Positions 22,101 through 34,798 of a DNA stretch of 64,000 bases are shown piece after piece (the stretch's first letter is position 1; each line of letters begins with the position of its first letter). Origin of the DNA: Antrodiella citrinella. Taxonomy: Eukaryota; Basidiomycota; Agaricomycetes; Polyporales; Steccherinaceae. The stretch lies in contig SGPM01000076.1 in assembly GCA_004802725.1 (NCBI GenBank), positions 1-64,000 on the forward strand. Reading direction: 5' to 3'. The notes beneath the pieces were generated by a model. That model was not told where the DNA came from. It made no database searches and saw only the letters and a list, made by a program, of their open reading frames with translations. The position numbers and the translations under genes were made by a program.

Positions 22101-23494
22101 ACGCGGGAGCGGTATCATGAGTCACTTGCAGGCGAGTAGCTATAGATCCTCGTCTATACAGTCACGATTCGCCATTCTTCACTTGTGTTGCACACCTACT
22201 ACTAGACGATATCGATGTCTGGGCATGCGCAAGAGCTCGACATTGTAGCACAGATCTAGGGCCATCCGGATAGTTCCGATATCGGACGCGCGTCACCCCA
22301 CGATTCCACGAAACCATCAATGTCATACCTTCAAGCTTCACCGTTGATTCATGCATGGACGTGTTTTCGAAACAATCTAGTTTCTTTGACTTGGTCTTCG
22401 GGCTCGGATGTGAACCAAAATTGCATTCGCTCGATGTATGGCTTCTCCCAAAGTATAGCTATTTACCTCCAGGTCCAGTCAAGACTCACGGATATCGACT
22501 TAGGTGCGTTGCCATAGCATGACAGTATTGCGAGACATTGTTTGGTGACACGCTCACGCAGTCTCACTTGGCATAGATTCGTTGATAACCAGGTTGTCTT
22601 TCAGATAATCTCTCTCCGATTGTCGCATATGCACGTGGCGCTCGAAAATCAGTCTGACTTGGAGTTGAGTGCATGTGCACAACACAGCATGTACGCAATA
22701 TCGCTCGTTAATTCGACAGAACGAAGCGCTGATGGATCACGATTATTATCAGCAGTAATAGCACCGCTTCCATTGCAGCTGCAGAGAACTTGTGACGCCA
22801 CAATGTTCATCCGGCTATCGGAGCCATGTAGTCGCAGGGACCCAGTGCACAACTCCGAATCTTGTATGTATATGTTGAACACTGTGCCGTCGAGATCCCG
22901 TTGCGGAACGACTGTCGGAAGGTGTTGGAAGGGAGCAACGTCCCCATTACGGGAAAGTCCCTGGCCGAGGGATGATGTCGGGCTGATGCTTTGACAAAGC
23001 ATACCTGCTTCAGCGTTGTACTTCAAGTTCACCCTTGATCTTAAGCTCCACACGTTCGGGAGAAGGATGTCGTTTTCCAGACAGGAGCATCATATGTCAG
23101 CCATCTTCTTTGGAAAAGAGACATGTACCAGTATGTGACGTTAATTGACCGGTGTTACTGGCATATCACAGCTCATGAACCACTTCTCCTACCACACGCA
23201 CAGGTTCCTTATCTTATCCAGTCACGTCTTCTCCTTGCGTTTGCCTTTAGATCAAGCGCGAGACGTCTCTGATTGTGCTACTCAATCTGCGGTCTAAGCT
23301 ATCAACGGGTCACCGTCCTATGAGCCTGAGCGTGTCGTGTCTGGCCAATGCCACATTCTTGTAGAACGCACGGTTTTTTTTGATGGTATAAACTGTTCAT
23401 CCTATGCTCGTGTATAAAAAGCCGTGCCTTGTCTTCATCCAGGCCCCCCAAAGTTCTCCGACTTCGAAAGCCCCGCCATAACAGGAATACCAGC
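19171..23494. other. Gene-poor 4.3-kb region with decayed short frames
   Basis: No intact gene can be supported. Short protein-like stretches occur on the minus strand, for example about 22,649-23,053 and 21,698-21,946, and near 20,430-21,060 (SRENTVCINGYLAF; LLINQIIDHLRNVERQEALL). They are separated by stops and frame changes without good splice sites. Transposon proteins, tRNA and rRNA signatures were looked for and not seen. It may hold the remains of one or more degenerate genes. Confidence 0.5.
23413..23420 (+). promoter_or_regulatory. TATA box of the TmpA/TmpB-like gene
   Basis: TATAAAAA lies 75 bp upstream of the ATG at 23495. It supports transcription starting just upstream of the short, adenylation-core-less gene. 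Confidence 0.6.
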
Positions 23495-25993
23495 ATGCAG
23501 CACATCGATTCAGATGTTCAGATTAATCTCCCTCCAAGCGACACCCTCCACAATGTATGTATCCACTACGCTTGTACACCCACACAACGCTGACAGTTTT
23601 ATCTGCACAGGGATTTCGCGTAGACCTGAGTGGCGTAGCTGCGGCAATCGAGGTGAGTGATTACTTCCTGTGGTATCTAAACCCTGTCTAAATTGACACT
23701 GCGATTTGCTAGACCTGCCAGTCTGTCAAAGCTGCCGTTGCTCTGGTTGTAGATGCGGAGCTTTGGGCTTTTGTCACGCCCGAGGATGTTTCTGAGGACG
23801 AGGTTATCATTGCCGTCCAGAAGGTGCAGCCCTCCCATGCTGTTCCTACACGCTTCAAGGCCTTGGAAGAGTTTCCTATCACAAAGTGCGTTTCCTCAGG
23901 AACTATGTATCTTTGTTCAATCCTTTTGACCATATGATCAGCGATCGAATTGACAAATATGCACTACTCCATATGGCCCTCAATGAACTTAGAACGATAC
24001 CAGTGACCGTCGTGACCGCTGCTCAGGAGACAGTGGACGCCAAGACTGAAGAACAACCAGGTCCGCATTTACAATCCGAATTCTATCGTCAAGCACTGTA
24101 CGAAGGCATAGCTTCGACCGAAGTTGTGCCGGCGCTCGCAGCCCCGCCGGGGGTCTACCATCGTGGCGTCATTTCCAATTCAGATAAGATCGATATAGAT
24201 ATCACCAAAGATGTCCAGCATATCCCTTCATTTTCTTCGTCCTCTTCGTCCTCGACGTCGGAGAGCGAGGAAGGGTCGATCACCAAAGCGGAGCCGGTCT
24301 GGCTGGGATACGAAGACGATGTTCTCCCAGAGAAGACTCAAGGCAGGCTCGTACGAAACCTACGCCACCAGATATTCTCTCTCTATCGCAGACTTTTCGG
24401 CGTCATATTCATTGTCAACATGGCTGTCCTCATTTCGTTGTTCATGAAGGGTCGGACAACCGCCCAAGAGCTTGGTCTCATAGTTGTTGCCAATTTGTTC
24501 TGCTCCATCCTAATGCGACAAGACTACGTCATCAACGCCTTCTTCACGGTCTTCTGCGCTGTTCCTTCTTCGTGAGTGCACCTCGACCGCTGCCGAAGGA
24601 TCAATCATTTGATGCTAACGCCTGGACGCTTCAAAGGTGGCCGCTGGCGATCAGACGAGTATTTGCGCGCGTGTATCACATAGGTGGCTGTGAGTCCCTG
24701 CTTTTTTCTTTTCTTTGTGCCTCGGCATAATGCTTATTGTCCGATCACTGTGTAAAGTCCACTCCGGTTGCGCTTTCAGTGGTTTGGTCTGGCTTTGTGC
24801 CTTCGCTGGCCAGGCGACTAGAGAGGTGATTCAACACGGACCGGTAATTGATCTCATTCTCTTCCAATCTATCAGTGAACTTACGATCACTTGAAACAAC
24901 AGACGTCGGTGCCCACTCTTGCAGTCACTTATGTGATCCTGTTGCTTTTGGTTGGAATAGTGGTGTTTGCCTACCCGAAAGCTCGTACCACACATCACGA
25001 TTCGTTCGAAAAGACCCATCGGTTTTTGGGATGGTCTGCCACGGCCTTGGTTTGGTGTCAGGTCAGTAGCACTATCTTTGGAATGTAAGATAGACTACAT
25101 TTAAACTTGCGCCCCTTCCAGGTCATTCTCCTCGTCAACGACTATCGGTTAACCGGGCAAACCCTTGGACATGCCCTCATACACGCGCCACCATTTTGGA
25201 TGGTCGTTATCCTGACCTGCTCAATCATGCTTCCTTGGCTTCGCCTCAGGAAGGTCCCGGTTCGTGCCGAGGTTTTATCAAATCATGCCGTCAGGTTCTA
25301 CTTCGATTATGGTTTGTCTCCCAGTCTCTTACATATCTAACGCGTTTCATTGATGTTTTGCGACAGTTACAACGCAGCCCGGCCAGTTCACTCGCGTATC
25401 CGACAGTCCGCTCCTTGAGTGGCATTCATTTGCGGCCATCGCTGAACCCGGCAAGAAAGGGTACTCCGCGGTTGTGTCCAGAGCCGGAGACTGGACATCA
25501 AGACAAATCGCCGAGCCTCCGACTCATATCTGGGTCCGGGGTGTCCCTGTCTACGGTGTGCTGAGAGTCGCTACTCTCTTCCGACGCGTCTTGCTTGTCG
25601 GAACTGGCAGTGGAATTGGCCCGCTCACGCCTGTCATTCTCGCCGGGCGTGTTCCCATCCGACTACTCTGGACAGCTCCGAATGTCCGTCAAACGTTCGG
25701 AGACAAACTCGTAGATTCCATCCTTGATGCGTCTCCGGGCGCTGTGATCTATGGTGCGTGCATCGAATTGCTTTTGCGGATATCTCTTCAACAATTGCTT
25801 ATCCTTGACTACTTCACTTCCAGACACGCGTGTACATGGCAAGCCAGACATGGTGAAGTTGACGTATCGTGTCGCACGCGAGTTCAATGCGGAGGCGATT
25901 GTCATCATCTCTAATGAGAAGCTTACACAAAAGGTTGTGTATGGAATGATGAGTCGAGGGATTCCCACATTTGGCGCAATATGGGATTCATGA
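23495..25993 (+). CDS. TmpA/TmpB-like membrane flavo-reductase with partial adenylation domain
   Basis: Ten exons join in frame to 649 residues. Residues 21-110 resemble the C-terminal subdomain of fungal adenylate-forming enzymes (GFRVDLSGVAAAIETC, ELWAFVTPEDV, KFxALxEFPxTxxxxxDKYAL-like end). A Ser-rich linker follows, then six or so membrane helices and a ferredoxin-reductase-like C-terminus with the nucleotide-binding motif VGTGSGIGPLTPVI. This matches Aspergillus nidulans TmpA and TmpB, membrane oxidoreductases implicated in developmental signalling; TmpB carries a full adenylation domain. The large AMP-binding core is absent upstream. A TATA box just before the ATG suggests a genuine short gene rather than a mis-call. 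Electron donor and substrate are unknown. Confidence 0.75.
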
Positions 25994-27216
25994 TGTTATG
26001 TTCTTCTTGATTGGGCCCCAACATCGAGGACGAACTCGGTTGTTATGATTTGTCACGATTTCTACGTACTAGACCAATTCTCTGTTATATCCATGATAAC
26101 GATGAAATATTTCGAAGCACAATTGACAACGTCCAGAAGATTCGCCTACCCTCGCGGCAGCCGCCGGAGGCCCGCCAAGATTTGAGTCTCGCAAAGGCTA
26201 TTCATGCAATATTCATGCTATCAGAGCCTATGTCTCCAATTGATCTGCACTTTTTGAAAATTGTAGTACCTCAGGCTTCTAGTCATGGGGCAACATGAAC
26301 AGACACGGACCAACACGAGTCCCGACTCACCAGATTCACCGTCTCCGCGCACATTTCAATAAACAAAGGCTCCGTCCCGCTCTTGCCCCGCTCTCACATC
26401 AGCACCCACTCCACTCTCATCATCCTAAATAAGCAAGAAAACAACGAGATCGGTCCTAAAGGGAGGTAAATGTTTGCATCTGTTGTCCAAGAGCATGTCT
26501 TGCTCTTCCTTTCTAGGCGGAGGCCGCGTCAACAGGTTAGCAGTCACTGAGTCAGGGCCGACTCAACATTCAAGCTTGAAGTTTTCAACGCTCCTCTGCC
26601 CCTCATCAATATTGCCGTGACTCTTAGAGTTTTACAGGTCATCGATCATCCTCGCAAGCACTTTCGGAGGACCTTCGGTCGTCTCGAATGCCGACCGATC
26701 GAAAATTTGTCTGCGACTCATGAGATCCAAAAGTATATCACCGACGGACAGATGTCACGATGTTGCCCACCTTGAAAGTCTGAGTGGCGGGGTGCAAATT
26801 GATCGATATCGCAGTACTCCGCAACAAAGTCGCGCATTGCTCGAACGAGAACTTGTCCGAAACGCAAGCTTTCGATGAGTAGATAGTGTAACGATTCGGA
26901 TGAGGATATCTGTGCCATATGAGTACTAGTATGGAGTCTATGGATAAGATGGAACGATATCATGTTATTGTGCTTGAAAAACTGTGAAGCCTGCGATATG
27001 CAAACATGTCGTGTGACTCAACGGTGTATGTGAGTGGGCGGGGCAGGGCGGGGCTCGGAGCCTGAGCCGAAAAATGAGATGGAAGAATTTCGCAGAAATC
27101 TTGAGTAGTACTTGACAAGCGCGTATGTCGTATGATACGCCTTGACCCCCAACGAGCTACTGCCTGCTACTGCCCAACATCGAGTAGTTCTGGACAGGTC
27201 ATAGTCAGCACTTGCC
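25994..27216. other. Intergenic region
   Basis: About 1.2 kb between two plus-strand genes. A minus-strand frame at 26718..26963 (81 codons, including RAMRDFVAEYCDIDQF) reads protein-like but has no flanking exons or recognised family. A TTCAAGCTTGAAG palindrome occurs near 26,569. Confidence 0.5.
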
Positions 27217-29452
27217 ATGTCCTCCGGAGACGAGAAGAGCTTGCGTGTGTTGGAAGCTGAGGTACCGGTCAACCACGACAAGGAAAGCTCGGAAGTCTTG
27301 GCAACCGTTGAGATACTGGCTAACGGCTCGGACTCCCTCACACCTCAAACATGGCTCGAGAAGATTACGCATTTCCTCACACGATGGGGTGTCGAAACGA
27401 ATGGGTGCGCTTTTTTTCTACGCCCGATCATGCTAAGCAGCTGAAACAAAAGGTCGTCTCTCTTGCTAGGGTTGATCCTATTCCAGCAGAGGATCGGACA
27501 GACCCAAAGCTGTTCCAGATCTTCTTCGTCTGGTTTTCGGCAAACATGAACGTGCTAGCGTGAGTTTGTTTGGATACTTGTGTAATGTAACACTGAACGT
27601 CGATCATTGGAAACTAACTAACTTCCGAGTCAGATTGGGCACTGGCGCCGCTGGCCCGGCCTTTTTCGGGATGGGCGTAAAGCAGTCCCTCCTCATCCTG
27701 CTGATCGTTGATCTCATGTATGTTGCACTAAGTTCAGTGTCACCGTATCCGCCTAACTAACTCTTGGCCAGTTCATGTGCTGTTCCCGCGTACTTGTGAG
27801 CAAGCATGGATATCATCCGAGTCGCTGTGCTGCATCATAGGCTGATATCGATGATCTTCCAGCGCAGTGTTCGGTCCAAAGCTGGGGACCCGGTCAATGG
27901 TCACTGCAAGGTTCTCCTGGGGGTATGTCTTTCTGAAATTGATCAGTGATTCCTCTCTCACAACGTTGCTCGTACTAGGTATTATGGTGCTATCATTCCC
28001 AGCGCCCTTACCGTCTTCTCAATGCAAGGATTCCTGATCCTGAACTGCATTGTTGGAGGGCAAATGCTGGCTAGTGTATCACCCCATCTGAACGATACCC
28101 TTGGCATTGTCATTATTGGTGTTATCTCGTTCTGTGTAAGTATGCGACTCTTGTCGATTCAATGTGTTCGCTCATTACTCGTCTCCCTAGGTCACATTCT
28201 GCGGATACAAAGTCATTCATTTGTACGCATTTCTGCTTCATCTTTCCCATTTATTGCTGACGTGAAAATATTAGGTATGAGAGCGTAGCTTGGATTCCTA
28301 ACGTGATTGCTTTCATCGTGATGCTCGGACTAGGAGGAAAGCATCTCACCAATGCTCCGCCGCCCGCGCCCCTCACGGCTGCCAGCATTATCACATTCGC
28401 TACCACCACTTCATCTAGCGTGATCAGTTGGTGTATGATGACACCTGACTATGGTGTTTACCACAATTCGCGCGCATCTAGGTGAGTCTGTCACAAATAC
28501 GATGTGAAATCCTCTTGCTGATGTTCGAATACAGCATGCGTGTCTTTATATACACCTATCTCGGTTTCTTTACTGCGAGTGTAAGTCCCATCTTACGCAT
28601 GGATATCATTATTGGAGCAAATGTCATAAGTTCTACAGTTGACGGCTCATTACCTCGGCGCAATCTTCGCTGCTTGCGCTGGCAATGTTCCTTCATGGGA
28701 GGCCGGCTTCGACAATGGTAACAACGTCGGCGGGTTGATTCGTGCCGTGCTACACCGTGCAGGCGGTTTCGGCGACTTCCTCACTGTCATTCTTGCCTTG
28801 TCGATACCCAGTGCTTGTAAGTACTGTCCCTTGACCACCTTTTGCTTCATTGAATGACGAATTCATGTCAGGTGCGCCAACAATGTACACCTTCGGAACG
28901 AGCTTGATGACGATCGGGACTTGGTTCAACCGAATACCCAGATATGTTTTCATGGTTGTATCCATGGCCATGTAAGTGAGCAATCTATCACGCATCCTCA
29001 CGAATGTTCTCATTCATGTTCCTTAGTCTTATACCCGTTGCCATCGTCGGAGCGACACATTTCTACGACACTTTCGTTGATATTCTCAGTGAGTACTTTG
29101 CTTTTGGATCTCTGGTCGTTGCTTATGGTCGACGATAGGTATCATTGGGTATTGGAGTGCTGTCTTCGCGGTTATCGTCATCCTTGAGCACGTTATCTTC
29201 CGCCACAATAACTGGTCCTACTACGATGTTTCGGACTGGAACCAGCCCAGCAAACTGCCCGTCGGTATCGCAGCGACTATGTCTTTCCTATGTGCTGTTG
29301 GAATTATTGTTCCATGTATGTCTCAGGCCTGGTACACTGGTCCTATCGCGAAGATGGGCACCGGCGATCTTGGCATTCTGACCGGGTCCGTCGTCGCGTT
29401 GATTACATACCCCCCATTCCGGTGGTTGGAGAAGCGATTGACAGGAAGATAG
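27217..29452 (+). CDS. NCS1-family purine-cytosine permease
   Basis: Roughly a dozen exons. A hydrophilic N-terminus of about 65 residues leads to FQIFFVWFSANMNVLALGTG, the conserved first helix of the NCS1 nucleobase:cation symporter family. There follow GPAFFGMGVKQSL, ARFSWGYYGA, a substrate-site helix with FATTTSSSVISWCMMTPDYG, and about twelve hydrophobic segments to the C-terminal RWLEKRLTGR. NCS1 members of the Fcy2/Fcy21 type import purines and cytosine across the plasma membrane with protons. The stop is 59 bp from the stop of the convergent carboxylase beta gene. Substrate is inferred from family only. Confidence 0.9.
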
Positions 29453-29511
29453 CATGAATGTCATTGCTATATATGTATCTTCAATGTAACGAAACAATCT
29501 CGCTTAAACAA

Positions 29512-31762
29512 TCATAGTTTGTATGTTGGTGTAAAGCCGACGGATGCCGTTTTACGAGCCACAAGCAGGGGTACCAGCTGCTCGTAGGCATGGACGATCC
29601 ACTAGTATCGTTTGAGTCAAAAACTTGCAATAGTAGGAGTACCGCATGCACTCACATCACAAGCCAATGGCCTGGTATCCCGAGGGTCGATTATCTCCTC
29701 CACCCCAAATTGATAGGCCGTGCGCATAGGACTACGGACTTCCTCAAATTGTGCAAGGTAGTCTTTGATCATCTGGTCTCGGGCTGCGGGCGTCGGTGTC
29801 TGGTCCAATTTGCGTTTGTAGGCGGCTTCGATTCCACCTTCCAGTGGCAAACTACCCCAGTCACCGGAGGGCCTACAACCTTAAGTGAGTGAACCATCAA
29901 GGAGAGCGTGAGAGGATGGCCTACCAAGCAACTCGATTGTTATAGTTGTCGTCCGGAAAGCCAAAGGCCCCGCCCGCAACCCCAAAGGCACGACGCAGAA
30001 TAACAGTGAACACGGGGACACGAGCCGAGTAAAGTGCTGACATTGCTGATGCACCAAATCGTATCGTCGCTGACTTCTCAGCCGCAGAGCCGATAGCGAA
30101 ACCTGGCTGATCGACAAGGTTGAGTAGGGGAATGCTTTTTGTCTTGTAGTCAGTAGAGTACATGCAGAGGAGTTCACACCGGACCCACTTGAAGAGGTCA
30201 CACAAATTCACAAATCGCGCAGTCTTTTGAGACGCGAGAGCATCTATGGCGCCGCCGCCGACTGCACAATCGCTGGACAGGACACCGACGGGTCGTCCGG
30301 ACAGTCTGGCAAACCCTGTGACGATGCTCCTTCCCCACGTCTCACCAATTTCGAAGAAGGTCGAGCCGGTACTGTGAGCTGAAGACGTCGGGTCTGACGA
30401 AACATCGACAATCAGACGAATCAGCTTGCGAATATCATACATCCTGGCGCGTCGTCTTGGGATAATCGCAATGAGCTCTTCCTCTCGCCTGTTCTGAGGG
30501 TCATTGGAACTCTCCACGGGTGGTACATTGTAAATGTTTGGCGGCAGGAACGAGAGGAAATCGCGGATTTGTTGGAAAGCCTCGAGTTCAGAGTTGCAGA
30601 CATTGTCGACTGTGCCATTGCGTGCGTGGATCTCCCAGCCTCCAAGTGCTTCTTTCGAGAGGTCTTCGAAGGTTGCCTGCTTGACCACTGGTGGACCTGC
30701 AGCGAACAGCTGGAGGGAGGCTCGTCAGAACATAGATCACCACTCCAGGGATCAGACGACCAACCTGGCTCAAGTCTTTGACCATAACACTAGAGTACAT
30801 GGGTGAATTCTATGGCACAAACGCGTAAAAGACACAACGTACCTGAAGTGACTGGTGACGGCCTTCGCAGCAGCTAGGCCAACTACGGGGCCAAGTAGAG
30901 CACTAGCAATTGGTATCTTCGCCAGAGCCTCCATGCTCTGCGCAAGTCCCGCCAAAGCAGGAATGTACGTGGCACCCAGCTTTAGATCTGCGTGTTCACT
31001 AAGTACTTCCGCAACAGACCCAATAAATCATGATGAACTTACATGTGGCCACACTTCCTCCTCCGCTTGAACCATCAAGGAGACGAATCTATGGCATATA
31101 AATTTATTGAAAACGGCAGAACGGTTGCAAACAAAACCATGCTTACCAGAGGCACACCTGCTTTCCACGCCTGCGTCTGTTGTGCAGCATGAGCATGATT
31201 CACGGCTTCATAGATCAGATATACATACCTCCCCATGTGGCACTTTGCCGTAGATTCCTCCATCAGCATGCCCACCTCGGACACTGAAGTCATCTGCAGT
31301 CACGAAGACTTTCTTCCCTTTGAGTCTTCCCCACCCTATCAATATGTTTCTGAAAGGCACAGTACAGCCAAGTCAGACTCACTGGAAACGCGTCAATGAA
31401 AATAATCAACTCACCCAGGTATAAATTCCTTGATTTCGCCAGTCTTCTCATCTTCCACAGGTTTCCCAGCGATGGATCCAATTTCGACCCAAGACCCGGT
31501 GTCCAACAACGCGTCCAGCCGCTCCCTCACCCAGAGTTTGCCGTTTGCTTTCTGTCGCGCATATCCTGGGTCGTTGGGATTCGGTGTTCGAATAATACTC
31601 TGCACTTCCCTGAGTTTTGAAATAGAGTACTGCAAGCCATGTTCAGCGTTATTTGCCAATTCAAGACCAATTGGTCGCTCGAAACAAGCGACTCACCTTC
31701 CACGAAGCGCCATCATCCTCGTTCTTCAACTTCTTGACTCCCGACGACGAGTATGGTGCCAT
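29512..31762 (-). CDS. Acyl-CoA carboxylase beta subunit (carboxyltransferase)
   Basis: Multi-exon. The first exon encodes MAPYSSSGVKKLKNEDDGAS. The N-terminal half has the carboxyltransferase start (ARQKANGKLWVRERLDALLD, GRLKGKKVFVTADDFSVRGG, IRLLDGSSGGGSV). The second half has RPVGVLSSD, LVDQPGFAIGSAAEK, RRAFGVAGGAFG and a terminal DPRDTRPLACD followed, after the last intron, by AYEQLVPLLVARKT. This is the biotin-independent subunit that moves carboxyl from carboxybiotin to an acyl-CoA, as in propionyl- and methylcrotonyl-CoA carboxylases. The DGSSGGGSV variant differs from the SGGANLP loop typical of methylcrotonyl enzymes, so the acyl-CoA substrate is open. It diverges from the alpha-subunit gene. 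Confidence 0.88.
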
Positions 31763-31993
31763 TGTGATTCTACACGTCTGCGCTGTAGTGTAAGACTATA
31801 CGGTCTTCCGGGTGCTCCTGCTACTGAATGCTTGAAACATGACCGATGTGACCTTCTTCACCGGCCCAAGCTGCTTCCGCGTAGTCCCGTGCAATCACGC
31901 GCTATTGCGTCTTCATATACTTAACTCCTCGAGTCTTAGGTCTGCACAAAGGACGAATCGTTCACCGGAACGAAGAGGTTGTTGAAAGAGCAT
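31763..31993. promoter_or_regulatory. Bidirectional promoter of the carboxylase subunit pair
   Basis: 231 bp separate the two start codons of the beta (minus) and alpha (plus) subunit genes. Sharing one promoter would keep the two subunits in balance. No TATA box is obvious. Confidence 0.65.
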
Positions 31994-34269
31994 GGCGCAG
32001 TACAAGGTTCTAGTGGTCAACAGAGGCGAAAGTGAGTCAGAATAGTCACTCTTTGGCGCAGCTGAAGCTAAACTATGTATAGTCGCCATTCGTGTTTTTC
32101 GTGCTGCAGCTGAACTTGGCTGGTCAACGGTCGCGGTCTACACAGGAAACGACGTGTCTCATGCCACGTTTGCTGATGAGGCCGTAGAATTGGACAATGT
32201 ATCGCGATATATGAATGCTCAATATCTTGTGAATATTGCTCGCAGGTACGTGCTTACATTGAGTCCAGCGAGTAGAGAAGGGACTTACACGCCGTATGCT
32301 TTAGGTTCAATTGCACACATGTTCACCCGGCATACGGCTTCCTCAGCGAGAATGCGGACTTTGCTGCTCTACTTTCCCAGGTAGCCAATGACGGGTCCTC
32401 ACCGATTACATTCGTCGGACCCCCATCCGACGTGTTGCGCACCACGTCTGATAAAATGTTGGCTCGCAATCTCGCCGCATCTTTGAATGTCCATGTTGCG
32501 CCAGGAATCCACGTACAAAGTGTCCCGGAGGTTCTGTCGTTCGTACAGTCCCAAGTATCCCAGTCGCATACAGCCGGATATCCCGTCATCCTCAAAGCAT
32601 TGGATGGTGGAGGGGGTCGTGGTATACGAATCGTTTACCAGGCATCTGAGCTGGAAGATGCTTTCAAGAGGTGTGTCCTATTCCGTGAGGATTGTCCGTC
32701 CGAGGTTGACCTACCTTCCTTAGGTGTTTAGGCGAGAGTCCTTCGCGACAGCTCTTCGTGGAGGCCGCCATGATCGGTCCAGGTTGGAAACATGTAGAAG
32801 TACAGATTGTTGGTGATGGCACTGGTGAAGTAACGCATCTGTGGGAGCGAGAATGCAGCGTGCAAAGGAGGTATGACGTATTCTTGGCTCTGCGAGTTCT
32901 TCATTCTCACTCGGCCTCAGGTTTCAGAAAATCATTGAGATGTCACCTTCGTCTCTGCCACGAGACAGAGTGCAACCTCTGCTTGATGCATCTTTGAAGA
33001 TGGCACGGCACCTGAAATATCGTGGACTCGGTACCTTTGAGTTTTTGATTGACACAGCGTCGGAGAGGTGGATATTCCTTGAAATAAACCCTAGACTCCA
33101 GGTAGAGCACACAATCACAGGTATTATTCCTACATATATATCTCGCGACTTGCACGCTAACATACGTTCCAGAGGAAATCACCGGTGTAGACCTTGTCAG
33201 AGCATCGTTGCTCCTCTCTCTTCCAAGCGCTTCCCTAAGCGCGATCATACCCTCGGTGTATCCCTCACCTTCGTTGCCCAAGGGACATGCGATTCAGCTT
33301 CGTCTCACAGCGGAAGATCCAGCGAAATCCTTCCAGCTCTCCACGTGCACTATCAAACCCGTCGACGTTGCTTGGCCTGGTGGTAATGGTGTCCGAGTTG
33401 ACACATGGCTCACATCGGCGTCCGGTGGGGACGAAGGTCCTGTCAACTGGGAAGTCGGCACAGATTTCGACTCTCTTTTGGCAAAGGTCATTGTGCATGG
33501 TGAAACATTCGAGCAAACGAACCGAAAAGCGTTGAGGGCGTTACGCGAAGTACGACTTGGCAAGAGTGTCACGACAAACTCAGAGTTACTTGCGGGCGTC
33601 CTACTGTCTCCAGCTTGGATCGATGGAAACATCGATACGCTGTGGCTGGAGCGGAATCTAGGGGACGTCCTGGATAAAGGCAAACGGGCCTTGTCGAGAA
33701 CATCGGCCGGCGTGCGCTTCGGGTCAGGCGCCAATGATAGCTCTGCAGGTTCTTCAGCCGCAGGTGGTTCTGTCTTGATACAACCCGGAGCGACTTTCAG
33801 CCTTATACTTTCGCCGTCCGAGGAGGGCCCTTCCGCTGTGAAAGAGAAACACACCCTCACAATGACCACGGTAGCTCACAATGCTTTCCCAGAAGAGCTA
33901 TCGGGGACACTCCAAACGTCACTATCTTCTACACCACTCTCCTTCCATCTCACTCGTGCTGTCTCTGTCCTGGGCAGCTCCGCAGCCGCCTTCGAGTCAC
34001 CAAACCCTCGGGATCCTGGACATATTCCGTGCCCTCTCACGGGTAAGATCGTGGAGCTGCATCCCGCTTTGTTGGACAACGGACGGGTGAAGAAGGGAGA
34101 GACATTGGTCGTTCTCAGTGTGATGAAGATGGAGACTGTGGTCACCGCAGCTGTGAGTGGCACGGTAGAGAGACTGGGGAGAGGCGTCGAAGAAGGTGTT
34201 GTGATGGCTGAAGGTATGCTGTTGTGTGTCGTAAAGAAGGATTCTGTAGAACAGCGCAGTCACTTGTAA
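31994..34269 (+). CDS. Acyl-CoA carboxylase alpha subunit (biotin carboxylase + BCCP)
   Basis: Multi-exon, starting MAQYKVLVVNRGEIAIRVFR. The biotin carboxylase domain shows HPAYGFLSENADFA, GGGGRGIRIV (ATP-grasp glycine loop), KHVEVQIVGDGTGEV, ERECSVQRR and EINPRLQVEHTITEE. A middle linker is followed by a C-terminal biotinyl domain with the attachment motif VMKMET (Lys biotinylated). It carboxylates its own biotin with ATP and bicarbonate and partners the beta subunit encoded divergently. No clear mitochondrial presequence is visible, unlike typical methylcrotonyl- or propionyl-CoA carboxylase alpha chains, so it may act elsewhere. Confidence 0.92.
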
Positions 34270-34798
34270 ACTTTCTTTAGAATGTTAAACTGCGTTACCG
34301 GATTGAAGTAGTCTTTGTAAGTAGTTGTATCCAGAATTTCACTGTTGCGTTCGGTATGGTTAGGGTACGCAAACCCCATTCTGTGGTTCAACTGTGGCAG
34401 TCCCCAACCACTTCTAAGTTCTCTCCTGCCGTCCGATGGATTGATACGTTGAATCCGTAAGTATTGAGTCCACCAGCGTAGGCTCACACATTCAGCCTGT
34501 CGACGTTCGTACGGGGTCGCTGTCCTTGCAGCTCGGGACGAATGGCGTCTTCGGGGTCAGGCGGAGAACAATGCCGATGGAACTTCACCAGGGTGATCGA
34601 CAAATGGCAGTACGGTCGTCAGGCATGCACTTTGAACATGCTTTGGCATATTGAGGATATGCTGCGCATCACAAACCTCTTCAACTTCAAGTTCGTCGAG
34701 GACCAGATACGGGAAATGCCGACGCGTTCACAAGGCTCCGCTCCAACGGCCCCTCTTGGCCCATGTTACGACCACCACTTTCATCTTGATTCAAGTTT

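Noticed and set aside
19171..23494. A transposase or reverse transcriptase in the gene-poor gap
   Set aside because: No DDE, RT (YxDD) or Helitron motifs were seen in any frame.
26718..26963. 81-codon minus-strand frame between two plus-strand genes
   Set aside because: Protein-like composition but isolated, with no family motif or splice partners; kept only as a note.
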